From the IMG/VR virus record IMGVR_UViG_3300048591_000787, positions 1 to 49,994 of that record: a stretch of 49,994 nt of DNA. One strand, given 5' to 3'. The translations under genes were made by a program, and so were the position numbers. This stretch comes from a virus. Each line of letters opens with the position of its first letter. Positions within the stretch are counted from its first letter, which is position 1. The notes beneath the pieces are model-generated. The model saw nothing but the letters and a program-made list of their open reading frames with translations, searched no databases and was not told where the DNA came from. Of the stretch, positions 21,429 to 29,370 are shown piece by piece.

Positions 21429-22090
21429 CTACAACTATTATTATTCCAAGCTTAAACAGACCTCAATATATTAAAGATACTGTGGAAAATATTCGTAGCG
21501 TAACAGAAGACTTTTTTCTTCTGTATTGTGTAAGTGATGCTGCATCAGCAAACGAACTTATTGCCTTAGGTGTACCCTTTATATATGACTGTGCATGTAT
21601 TCAAGTGCCGTGTGTTTGTGACACTAGATATGTTACTCGTATGAATAAACTGGGGAGGTTGGTTGAAACAGAATTTCTGTTTACTGGTACAGATGATTCG
21701 TTATTTCATCCTAATTGGCTTGAAGAGCTACTACGAGTAGCTAGTAAGGGGTTTGATGTGATTGTCCCTGATGATATGTTAAATCCATCTGGAACTCTTG
21801 CACTTATCCGTACTAGTTATATACATGATCCTGGGGCCGTTTTGGATGCTCCGGGGTTATTATTCCATCCTGACTACTGGCATAATGGTGCAGATGTTGA
21901 GCAATTCGCAACAGCCATTTTCCATGGACGATTTGCTAGAGCTATGGAATCTAAAGTGCAGCATCTTCATGCGTCTAGTACAAATCGTCCGATGGACGAT
22001 ACATATGAAAGATTTGCATACAGTGCAGAGGGTAATCAACGAGACCAGGCTCTGTTAGAGCGGCGCAAGATTTTATGGGAAGGAAATTGA
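21425..22090 (+). CDS. Glycosyltransferase family 2-like, 221 aa
   Basis: MTTTIIIPSLNRPQYIKDTV is a GT2 nucleotide-sugar-binding start; the DxD-like region FTGTDDSLFHPNW (metal binding) and a C-terminal HLHAS fit a GT-A fold. Cys-rich loop CACIQVPCVCD is unusual. Donor and target unknown. Overlapping ATGA with upstream gene and TGATG with downstream epimerase. Confidence 0.7.
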   Translation: MTTTIIIPSLNRPQYIKDTVENIRSVTEDFFLLYCVSDAASANELIALGVPFIYDCACIQVPCVCDTRYVTRMNKLGRLVETEFLFTGTDDSLFHPNWLEELLRVASKGFDVIVPDDMLNPSGTLALIRTSYIHDPGAVLDAPGLLFHPDYWHNGADVEQFATAIFHGRFARAMESKVQHLHASSTNRPMDDTYERFAYSAEGNQRDQALLERRKILWEGN

Positions 22091-23016
22091 TGAGGTTCTT
22101 AGTTACGGGTGCTCAGGGTTTTATTGGAAGCTATGTGGTTGATCAATTGATCGAGCTAGGTCATGATCCTATTATTTTTGATAGGCATCGTAGATACTCG
22201 ACTGATGTTGAATTTTGGTTAGGTGATTTAACTGATTATGCTTCGGTAACGGAAGCGGTTGGAAACTCTGATAGAGTTATTCATTGTGCTGGAGTGCTGG
22301 GGACTAGTGAAACCATTAACAATCCAACACCGGCTGTGGAAACCAATATTATTGGTGGCCTGAATATTTTTCAGGCCATGCGACAGCATAATGTCCCTGG
22401 TACATATGTTACTGTAGGTAATTATTGGATGAACAATAGTTATTCGATTACTAAAACAACTGCTGAACGATTCGCTTGGATGTTTAACAGCGAGCATGGT
22501 ACTAGAATTGCTGTTGTTAGGGCATTGAACGCATACGGTCCTCGTCAAAAAATTGGTCCAGTTCGTAAGATAATGCCCAACTTTATTGTGCCCGCTCTCA
22601 AGGGAGAACCCATAACAATTTATGGGGATGGTCGACAGATTATGGACATGATTTACGTTGGTGATGTGGCTCATATTCTTATTGAGGCGGCTATGCGTAT
22701 TGAATTAGATCATTACAGGTGGTCACCTCAGCGAGATCAAGACTCTCCTTGCAAGTATGAAGCTGGTACTGGTCGAATTACAACAGTGAACGATATTGCA
22801 AGTATTGTACTTGCTGAACTTGGGCTTGAGTTCATAGAGGGAGAAACGGTGCAGCATGTTCCGATGCGTGGTGGAGAGCCTGTTGGAAGTGTTGTTGTTG
22901 GGAATCCAGATACGTTAGTTCCACTATATGATGGATCAGTTAATTTGAAATCTTTGGAAGATGGCGTGCGAGAAACCATTATTTATTACCAAGAGGTTTT
23001 AAATCCATTGATTTAA
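22090..23016 (+). CDS. NAD-dependent epimerase/dehydratase (extended SDR), 308 aa
   Basis: ATG at 22090 in a TGATG overlap, with AAGGA just upstream, is preferred over 22075. Rossmann GAQGFIGSYV, active-site YSITK, RALNAYGPRQKIGPV, and IYGDGRQIMDMIYVGDV are typical of UDP-glucose 4-epimerase-type enzymes. C-terminal part includes AGTGRITTVNDIA. A paralogue-class partner of the first epimerase (20089), but the two proteins are not close. Followed by an 11-bp inverted repeat that sequesters the next start. Confidence 0.8.
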   Translation: MRFLVTGAQGFIGSYVVDQLIELGHDPIIFDRHRRYSTDVEFWLGDLTDYASVTEAVGNSDRVIHCAGVLGTSETINNPTPAVETNIIGGLNIFQAMRQHNVPGTYVTVGNYWMNNSYSITKTTAERFAWMFNSEHGTRIAVVRALNAYGPRQKIGPVRKIMPNFIVPALKGEPITIYGDGRQIMDMIYVGDVAHILIEAAMRIELDHYRWSPQRDQDSPCKYEAGTGRITTVNDIASIVLAELGLEFIEGETVQHVPMRGGEPVGSVVVGNPDTLVPLYDGSVNLKSLEDGVRETIIYYQEVLNPLI

Positions 23017-23023
23017 CCGTCAG

Positions 23024-23065
23024 AAACTCCATAGTATCCTCTAATCGGAGGTCGCTATGGAGTTT
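23024..23065 (+). promoter_or_regulatory. Hairpin that occludes the start and ribosome binding site of the next gene / T-tailed terminator
   Basis: AAACTCCATAG (23024-23034) pairs perfectly with CTATGGAGTTT (23055-23065). The latter contains the start codon ATG (23057) of the 123-aa gene and is followed by a T6 run. Within the loop, CCTC (23038-23041) can pair with GAGG (23048-23051), masking the Shine-Dalgarno. So one stem could terminate transcription and block translation. Confidence 0.65.
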
Positions 23066-23428
23066 TTTGGTGTTCGCGCAGATATCTCTGTTACAGAGAT
23101 TACTCCAGATTCACACTGGGAATCTCGTCATGATCTCTACAAGAAGGTGAAGCGATCTAGGGGTTGGTACATGTCACTTGATCCAGAGCAGCGGGCAGCT
23201 TTAGCGGAGAAGGTTCGTGGTTCCCTGGCTGTAATGGTTGATAAGGTTGATGAGTGGTTGCCAGATGCTTTTGTGGGCGACTTAGTGGGAGAAACTATCA
23301 GAATTGAATTACAGCTTGTTTTGGCTGACATTGATTCCGCCGTTGCCAAACAACGACACTCCTCATCTTATAATCTCAACAAGATGGCTGCTAAGGTTGA
23401 AGCGATGTTGGAAGAGATGGACGAATGA
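23057..23428 (+). CDS. Hypothetical protein, 123 aa
   Basis: ATG 23057 follows CGGAGG, both located in the predicted hairpin. Product is helical (DLYKKVKRSRGWYMSLDPEQ, DEWLPDAFVGDLVGETIRIELQLVLADI in two parts). ATGA overlap with the RuvC-like gene suggests they work together; may be a partner or regulator of the resolvase, which is speculation. Confidence 0.6.
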   Translation: MEFFGVRADISVTEITPDSHWESRHDLYKKVKRSRGWYMSLDPEQRAALAEKVRGSLAVMVDKVDEWLPDAFVGDLVGETIRIELQLVLADIDSAVAKQRHSSSYNLNKMAAKVEAMLEEMDE

Positions 23429-23871
23429 TAGTTCTAGGGGTCGATCCCGGATTGTCTGGGGCATTGGCTCTGCTTGATAATCGTGTTTTGGTGGCAGTTT
23501 GTGATATGCCTGTTATGGACAGTAGGGTCGATTCCGTTACTTTGAGTGATGTTATCAAATCTTGGAATCCCGATGAGGCAGTGGTTGAAAAAGTGGCTTC
23601 AATGCCTGGACAGGGCGTTGCATCTACCTTCAAATTTGGAATGTCTTATGGTGCTGTGCTTGGGGTTTTGGGTGCGCTTCAGATTCCGGTTCGCCACATT
23701 CGTCCTACGCAATGGAAAACGGCTGCCCATATCGGCTCCGACAAAGAGAAGGCTCGTGCGTTGGCTATCGACATCTGGCCCCACATGGCCACAGAGATGG
23801 CTCGCAAGAAAGATCATGGTCGAGCTGAAGCAGCCTTGATTGCATTATGGGGAGATGGAATTGGGATCTAA
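23425..23871 (+). CDS. ruvC: RuvC-like Holliday junction resolvase, 148 aa
   Basis: MIVLGVDPGLSGALALLDN carries the first catalytic Asp; VVEKVASMPGQGVASTFKFG the Glu and Lys; and KDHGRAEAALIALWG the last Asp residues of the RNase H-like RuvC fold. Length is a bit short of bacterial RuvC (~170 aa), normal for phage versions. It would cut four-way or branched DNA before packaging. It interrupts the sugar island, which suggests island insertion around an older gene or the reverse. Confidence 0.85.
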   Translation: MIVLGVDPGLSGALALLDNRVLVAVCDMPVMDSRVDSVTLSDVIKSWNPDEAVVEKVASMPGQGVASTFKFGMSYGAVLGVLGALQIPVRHIRPTQWKTAAHIGSDKEKARALAIDIWPHMATEMARKKDHGRAEAALIALWGDGIGI

Positions 23872-24541
23872 TTTGATTGTAGGATGTCCGATCTCTAGCA
23901 GAGAATGGATTATTGAGCGGTGGCGTGATCACGTTGATAAATACATTAGCGTAGACAAAACTTTTCTTTTCGTCAGCGGTCCTAATGATCCAACTCTTGA
24001 TATTGTGAAATCCTGGAATGATGCAGAAATTGTTCTAGTCAACGACCCACTGCGTGATGATGAGCGTAGTTGGACCAAGCCACGGTATCATGTGATGGTT
24101 GAGTTGCGGAATACCCTCTTGAAAAGAGTGCGTGAATTACAGCCTGCTTATTTCTTCAGCCTAGATTCAGATATATTATTGCATCCACATGGGTATTCAG
24201 ATGCAATGAAATTTTTTGAAGATGATAAAGTTTGGGCGGTTGGTTTAAAGGCATACATGCATCCGACCAGTATTGTTTATACATCTGCCATGAATCATAC
24301 TAGATATGGATGGAAGCGTGGGACGAGGACTGGTTCTGTAGAAGTGATTATGGCTGCGAAGATTATGGACCCAAGAGCCTATTCTATTGATTACGAGTTC
24401 TCTCCAATGGGAGAAGATATAGGATGGTCTGAAGCTGTACGGCGTGCTGGTGGGGTTTTGATGTGGGATGGGAGACATGCGTCCAAGCATGTTATGAATA
24501 GAGACATGTTGGATGCTATAGATGAAAGGGTGAGCTATTGA
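23855..24541 (+). CDS. Putative glycosyltransferase, 228 aa
   Basis: Start taken at ATG 23855 (MELGSNLIVGCPI), overlapping the ruvC end; TTG 23840 is possible. Features: LIVGCPISSREWIIERW, FFSLDSDILLHP (DxD), GEDIGWSEAVRRAG and HVMNRDML. These fit a GT-A-like glycosyltransferase. Donor unknown. Followed by a TTG-started small gene. Confidence 0.6.
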   Translation: MELGSNLIVGCPISSREWIIERWRDHVDKYISVDKTFLFVSGPNDPTLDIVKSWNDAEIVLVNDPLRDDERSWTKPRYHVMVELRNTLLKRVRELQPAYFFSLDSDILLHPHGYSDAMKFFEDDKVWAVGLKAYMHPTSIVYTSAMNHTRYGWKRGTRTGSVEVIMAAKIMDPRAYSIDYEFSPMGEDIGWSEAVRRAGGVLMWDGRHASKHVMNRDMLDAIDERVSY

Positions 24542-24717
24542 TTGATTGTTTGGGTAACGAACTGTTACCGGAAGATAGTGTTGTAGTTCATACGAGCGAT
24601 GGTTTGCGTGTTGGATATATTGCTCAAACATATCCAGAAGCTTGTAGAGTGATGGTGGTGGATAAAGACGTGACATGTAGATTCTTTGTGAATCCAGATC
24701 ATATTGTCAAGGTATAA
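24538..24717 (+). CDS. Small beta protein with TTG start, 59 aa
   Basis: Frame starts at TTG 24538 (overlapping the upstream stop as TTGA) or TTG 24550. It encodes LGNELLPEDSVVVHTSDGL then RVGYIAQTYPEACRVMVVD and VNPDHIVKV, a compact beta-barrel-like (SH3-like) pattern. Not long enough for a family call. The next start (24719) follows directly. It fills what would otherwise be a 180-base gap. Confidence 0.55.
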   Translation: MIDCLGNELLPEDSVVVHTSDGLRVGYIAQTYPEACRVMVVDKDVTCRFFVNPDHIVKV

Positions 24718-24718
24718 C

Positions 24719-25468
24719 ATGGACCTACAATTAATAGTGGTAAATTATAAAACTCCAGATCTCTTAAATAGATTTATTGGTTCTGTCGAAAGGTACTACC
24801 CAACATTGACTGCCAATCTATGGATTGGCGATGTTGCGGTACCTCAAAGTGATCCTCTTTATCGAAGTTATCATTATAAGTCATATCCCGATAATTGTGG
24901 GTATGCTTATGCATGTAATGATTTGGCTTCTTATTCTGATAGTGAGTATTTAGCATTCTTCAATGCAGATACAGCATTTACAAATTCTGAATGCATTCCT
25001 TTATGTCTTGGTGTCTTGAGTGAGTCTGGCGTAGGAGCGGTTGGTCCTGCACAGGTTGATGTCAAAGGGTTTGTAACTCATGGAGGGATTACGGGGACGA
25101 ACTCTTCTCCTCAGCATAGAGCTTGGAAACAGCGAGGTGTCCCTGGAGTTATTGATGAGTGTGTGTCAGTATCTGGGTCGGCTTATTTTACTAAGCGTTT
25201 TGTGTGGAAGGAGATGACTCAGTGTTCTGTTTATCAAAACACTTTCCCTAATACTATTGGAGGGTTTCTTCCAACACCGCTGTACTACGAAGAAACAGGA
25301 TATTCATATCATTTACGTAGCCATGGTTATAAAGTAATGTATTGTGGCGAAGCTGTGATGTTACATCATTGGAATTCTTCTCCCGCCAGCAACCAGTCTC
25401 AGAAGATGCGACAAAGTAGGGAACTATTTCGCAGTTTTTGTGATACTCACCATATAGAACACGATTGA
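24719..25468 (+). CDS. Glycosyltransferase family 2, 249 aa
   Basis: Start at ATG 24719. MDLQLIVVNYKTPDLLNRFI is the GT2 start; DNCGYAYACNDL, FFNADTAF (DxD), GPAQVDVKGF, and late HHWNSS match rhamnosyltransferase-like GT2 enzymes. Role: adds a sugar to a growing glycan or protein. Ends 7 bases before the next GT gene. Confidence 0.8.
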   Translation: MDLQLIVVNYKTPDLLNRFIGSVERYYPTLTANLWIGDVAVPQSDPLYRSYHYKSYPDNCGYAYACNDLASYSDSEYLAFFNADTAFTNSECIPLCLGVLSESGVGAVGPAQVDVKGFVTHGGITGTNSSPQHRAWKQRGVPGVIDECVSVSGSAYFTKRFVWKEMTQCSVYQNTFPNTIGGFLPTPLYYEETGYSYHLRSHGYKVMYCGEAVMLHHWNSSPASNQSQKMRQSRELFRSFCDTHHIEHD

Positions 25469-25475
25469 GGTACTG

Positions 25476-26198
25476 ATGATTATTGGATCTATGGTTGTGA
25501 AGAATGAAGAAGATCGTTATTTGGAAAGATGTTTAGCATGGAACTCACGTTTTGTAGATAAGCTATTTGTCTATGATGATCAATCTAGTGACAACACTGC
25601 TGGGATAGCTGAGCAATTTGGTACCGTGGTCATACGTGATAATGAGGTGCCATCCTTCATCGAACATGAAGGACGTTTTCGACAGGCTGCATGGTTATCT
25701 ATGCGTTCTCATATGAACCCAGTTCCTGGTGATTTTATTCTATCATTTGACGCAGACGAGTTTCTGGTAGCCGATACCGAAGATGTGCGATTTGCTATGG
25801 ACAGAAGCATAGATGCCATGCGGCCAATGCATTCTGGGGTTTTGATTAACTTCAAAGAAGTTTTTAATATTACAGATGATGGTACTCTTATGTATCGAAC
25901 GGATGGGTTTTGGAATAGGATTAATGGATCTAGGTTATTTAGGTTTTTAGATGATAATGAATTCCGAGATGCATCCATGGGATGTGGTTCTGAACCTTTG
26001 TATGTATCTAGAGGAAAACACTTGGAGGCTGTGGGTGGATTGAGATTTCTTCACTTTGGATATGCTAAAAAGGAAGACAGAATTTCTAAGCACAAGCGAT
26101 ACTCTTCTCTTGCTGATTCTGGGCACAATGATCGGCATGTAGCATCTATTGTTAAACCTTCTCAATTGTCGGCTTGGAGTGGTGTAATTCCATTGTGA
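25476..26198 (+). CDS. Glycosyltransferase family 2 (DUF4422/WsbD-like), 240 aa
   Basis: Starts MIIGSMVVKNEEDRYL, a family 2 form with the early MVVKNE motif; DDQSSDNTAGIAEQFG, FILSFDADEFL (DxD) and a C-terminal LHFGYAK complete it. Last gene of the sugar island; a small gap (43 bases) leads to the packaging genes. Substrate unknown. Confidence 0.8.
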   Translation: MIIGSMVVKNEEDRYLERCLAWNSRFVDKLFVYDDQSSDNTAGIAEQFGTVVIRDNEVPSFIEHEGRFRQAAWLSMRSHMNPVPGDFILSFDADEFLVADTEDVRFAMDRSIDAMRPMHSGVLINFKEVFNITDDGTLMYRTDGFWNRINGSRLFRFLDDNEFRDASMGCGSEPLYVSRGKHLEAVGGLRFLHFGYAKKEDRISKHKRYSSLADSGHNDRHVASIVKPSQLSAWSGVIPL

Positions 26199-26241
26199 TT
26201 TATGCGTTATATAATAACTGTTCACTATTAGGAAACGGTAA

Positions 26242-26889
26242 ATGGCAGAATTTAGCATAGATTCCATCATTGACGATAGTGTGGATGATTCTGGATTCAT
26301 TGAAGTAATGGCTCCATCTGGTACACCTGTACAGGTTATGACTGAGCCAGAGGCTCAGTTTTATAATCAAATGGCACAAAGATACCAGTTGGATAATTCG
26401 TTCAAGAACATTTCGGATATCCTTGAGCTTGACAGAATCCTTATCATGGAAGTTATGTGTTATCGTTGGAGCAATTGGATTCTCATGGAATCCGATTATC
26501 GTGGGAGAAGCATTGATCCAACCAATTTGCAAAAATACATTGAGTCTTATTCTAAGGAAATTCGTGGAATTAAGCGAGACCTGGGAATGGATAAGTCGAG
26601 CCGTGACAAGGGGAGAGAGGCATCTGTTGCAGACTACATCCACAATTTAGGTTTGCGCGCTAAGGAGTTCGGTGTAGTTAGAAACAAACAGGCCATTGAA
26701 GCTATTACCATTTTGATGGAACTGCGTGGATTGATCACTTTGTGGGAGAATTCAGATGAAGATGAGCGTCGAGAATTCGATGCTAATTTAGAAGATGTGA
26801 TCGAGTGGATCAAACAACAGTTTGACAGGTTCTCTGAACTTGATCATGAATTGCGTGAAAATCAGCGCATTTGGATACGAGAAATCTAG
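26242..26889 (+). CDS. Hypothetical helical protein, possibly packaging-related, 215 aa
   Basis: Mostly alpha-helical and charged (EAQFYNQMAQRYQL, DILELDRILIMEVMCYRW, KEIRGIKRDLGMDKSS, IEWIKQQFDRFSELD). It directly precedes the HTH protein and the large terminase, so it may take part in packaging, but no motif proves it. Confidence 0.6.
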   Translation: MAEFSIDSIIDDSVDDSGFIEVMAPSGTPVQVMTEPEAQFYNQMAQRYQLDNSFKNISDILELDRILIMEVMCYRWSNWILMESDYRGRSIDPTNLQKYIESYSKEIRGIKRDLGMDKSSRDKGREASVADYIHNLGLRAKEFGVVRNKQAIEAITILMELRGLITLWENSDEDERREFDANLEDVIEWIKQQFDRFSELDHELRENQRIWIREI

Positions 26890-26896
26890 GAGTCGT

Positions 26897-27409
26897 ATGG
26901 CGACAGCTTCATGGGAAGAAAAGGAAAAGCGAATTAAAGAACGTCATCCAGATGCCTTAGACGTGTCTTGGAGTCGAGCAATGCAAGTTGATCCTGATTT
27001 ATTCGCTCGTATTGTTGGAGATGTAGTTAAATCAACCGCATCAGGGGCAAGACCAGGGAAGCGTCCCAGTCTTGAACCAAATGATGCGTTTGCTGCTTAT
27101 TCAAAATTGGCCGGGCAGGATTTTTCTGACAAAGACTTTCATTCATCATTTCGGGCATTAACCCATGGACATTCCATCAGAGCCGTTTCGCGTAAAACAA
27201 GCCTAGCTCCTTCATATATCTTTAAGTTGTTAAATGATAAAGCCACTCCAAGCTATGAAACAATGGCTAAGATTGCGTCAGCGTTCAAAAAGGACCCTTC
27301 ATATTTTTTGGAATACAGAGTGGGTTTTGTATTATCTACAATAGATACGTTTCTTTGTGACAGCCCCGAGACAGCTTCAGCATGGTTTTTGAAGATGAAG
27401 GGGAAGTGA
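26897..27409 (+). CDS. HTH protein, candidate terminase small subunit, 170 aa
   Basis: ATG at 26897 follows AGGAG. The C-terminal half contains an XRE/Cro-type HTH (SIRAVSRKTSLAPSYIFKLL then SYETMAKIASAFKKDPSYF). Position next to the large terminase suggests the small subunit that recognises the phage DNA end, or a packaging regulator. Family match is not certain. Confidence 0.6.
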   Translation: MATASWEEKEKRIKERHPDALDVSWSRAMQVDPDLFARIVGDVVKSTASGARPGKRPSLEPNDAFAAYSKLAGQDFSDKDFHSSFRALTHGHSIRAVSRKTSLAPSYIFKLLNDKATPSYETMAKIASAFKKDPSYFLEYRVGFVLSTIDTFLCDSPETASAWFLKMKGK

Positions 27410-27417
27410 GATAGCGG

Positions 27418-29034
27418 ATGGCAGTTTATGAAAACCTGTCCGAAGAAGAGTGTTATCTGTATGCCATTCTCCAAGATGAGAGTGGATTAGACCAAGCTGA
27501 GTTCGCTTACGTTGATGAGACCTCTGACGATGGAATCTTTCGGGCTTGGCCCTTTCAATGGCCCTGGTGGAGGTGTGATGATGAGTTGCAGATTGATGCA
27601 GGAAGTCGTAGTGCTGGGAAAAGTTTGTCCATCAAATTTAGGGCTTTTGCATTTCCTTTTGTGATCCCCGGTGGTGAAATGGTTGTGACTGCTCCAGAGG
27701 GGGTGCATCTAGATGCAGTGACCGATAATATTGAAACCCTTTATCTCAACAATCGGCTAGCAAATGCCATGTTGGCAAGTGGCCGCAGTGCCATTAAGCA
27801 TCGCCCATTCCAAATGTCATTTCATAACGGAAGCCGCATCCTCGGGCGCATCCCTCAACATGATGGGTCGGGAGTTAAGGGCGTCCACCCGGATTGGTTA
27901 GAGCAGGATGAGGGGAGCGATTACCCAGAGTCTGGGTGGGTTGAATTATTTGAGACTCTAAAGCAAACCGACGCTAAAACAAGTCGGTGGCGGTGTCATG
28001 GTGTTACGCGTGGGGTCGGTGGTACGTTTGATGACAAATGTAAACCCGATAGCGGTTGGATTGTACATCGTTTGCCTGCAATGTATCGCCCAACTTGGAG
28101 CGATGAAGAACGAGCCTCAAAAGTCAAGCAGTATGGGCATAAGGATAATGTTGACTATAGGCGCAATATTTTGGGGCTTCCTGGGGATCAAAGTTCTCCC
28201 ATTTTTGTTCTAGCGCGCTTGATGCAATGTGCAGATGTAGATGCTTCGTCTTCATACAACACAGATGAATATGTTTTAATTGAAATGGACGACGCCAAAG
28301 TTTCTTCTGTTGGGGACATCCGCGAATTGATTGATCTGCCGCGTAACCATCTTGAATGCAAGAGGTTCTGGATAGGAGCCGACCTTGGGTGGACTCAGGC
28401 GCCTACAGTAGCTGTTGTCTTTGGAGAGGTTGAGACAAAGGGTGTTTCTAAGTTAAAGCTGTTGAGCAGACTGATTCTTAAGCGCATTTCGGCAGAGAAT
28501 CAAGTGAAGGTGTTTTTGTATTTGTTGGAATTTTATTCCCCACAGGCACTTGCATTAGATGCTACTGGAGCTGGGTTCCCTTTGCTGGACAATATGCAAG
28601 AGAAGGTACGCGATGATCCCACTTTGCGCCATTTGTTGGATCGTGTAAAGGGATATAACTTTTCTGAAAAAATCATTGCCGGGTTTGATGATACTATTGA
28701 GTATGATGAAGATGATCCAGAGGGGTGGAAAGAAACTGCAATCAAGCGCAATGTTCTTGAGTGGTCAACCGACATTTTACGTGGGTTAGTCGATGGGAAG
28801 AGATTGCTTTTGCCATTCGATAAAATGTTGTTGGCTGAGTTTCAGGGACAGACGTGGACTTATGCCAGAGGTGCAATAGATGCCTATGGTCGGAAAAAGG
28901 TGTTTTCCAGTGGACAGTATCACTCTCTTGATGCAGCTCGAATGGCAGTTTTGGCGCAGCAGCAAGAGGGGATAGAAGCATTTATCGCTGCTCAAGAAGA
29001 CCAATGGGAAGCTCCTGATATTTATTTTCTGTGA
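27418..29034 (+). CDS. terL: Terminase large subunit (TerL), 538 aa
   Basis: An ATPase domain has Walker A DAGSRSAGKS (about residues 60-69) and Walker B DWLEQDEG; the nuclease domain has WIGADLGWT (about 317-325), then ALALDATGAGFPLL and a late SLDAARMA block. It would translocate and cut phage DNA into the procapsid. Walker A is atypical (SRSAGKS) as in many phage terminases. It is 8 bases from the next gene and heads the late module. Confidence 0.9.
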   Translation: MAVYENLSEEECYLYAILQDESGLDQAEFAYVDETSDDGIFRAWPFQWPWWRCDDELQIDAGSRSAGKSLSIKFRAFAFPFVIPGGEMVVTAPEGVHLDAVTDNIETLYLNNRLANAMLASGRSAIKHRPFQMSFHNGSRILGRIPQHDGSGVKGVHPDWLEQDEGSDYPESGWVELFETLKQTDAKTSRWRCHGVTRGVGGTFDDKCKPDSGWIVHRLPAMYRPTWSDEERASKVKQYGHKDNVDYRRNILGLPGDQSSPIFVLARLMQCADVDASSSYNTDEYVLIEMDDAKVSSVGDIRELIDLPRNHLECKRFWIGADLGWTQAPTVAVVFGEVETKGVSKLKLLSRLILKRISAENQVKVFLYLLEFYSPQALALDATGAGFPLLDNMQEKVRDDPTLRHLLDRVKGYNFSEKIIAGFDDTIEYDEDDPEGWKETAIKRNVLEWSTDILRGLVDGKRLLLPFDKMLLAEFQGQTWTYARGAIDAYGRKKVFSSGQYHSLDAARMAVLAQQQEGIEAFIAAQEDQWEAPDIYFL

Positions 29035-29041
29035 GGGTTGG

Positions 29042-29356
29042 ATGTCCGAAAAATCTGCTAATGAGACGCTTTATGATACACTTTTTAAGTGGCGAGAAGA
29101 ATTAACTGGGTTTTTGAAGGAAATCTATCTATTTAATGATGCCGATGATCCGTTAAATGCCATGAAGAGACTTTCCGCTATGTCAGCTCGGGCCTCTTTT
29201 ATGCGCAGTGTGACTGTGCGCCAAACAAATCGACAACTTACAATCTTTCGGCAAGATGAACTAGATCCATTTCTTAAAGAAGTGGAACTTCAATTTCGCA
29301 TTTGGTCACGCATTGCGGCAATCACGAATGCTGAATGGGGTATGAGCCGGTATTAA
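29042..29356 (+). CDS. Hypothetical protein, 104 aa
   Basis: ATG at 29042. Helical (LYDTLFKWREELTGFLKEIY, NAMKRLSAMSARASFMRSVT). It lies between terminase and portal, a common place for small, poorly known head genes. Overlaps no other gene after the portal start is set at 29371. Confidence 0.6.
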   Translation: MSEKSANETLYDTLFKWREELTGFLKEIYLFNDADDPLNAMKRLSAMSARASFMRSVTVRQTNRQLTIFRQDELDPFLKEVELQFRIWSRIAAITNAEWGMSRY

Positions 29357-29370
29357 TTAGAGGTGGTACT

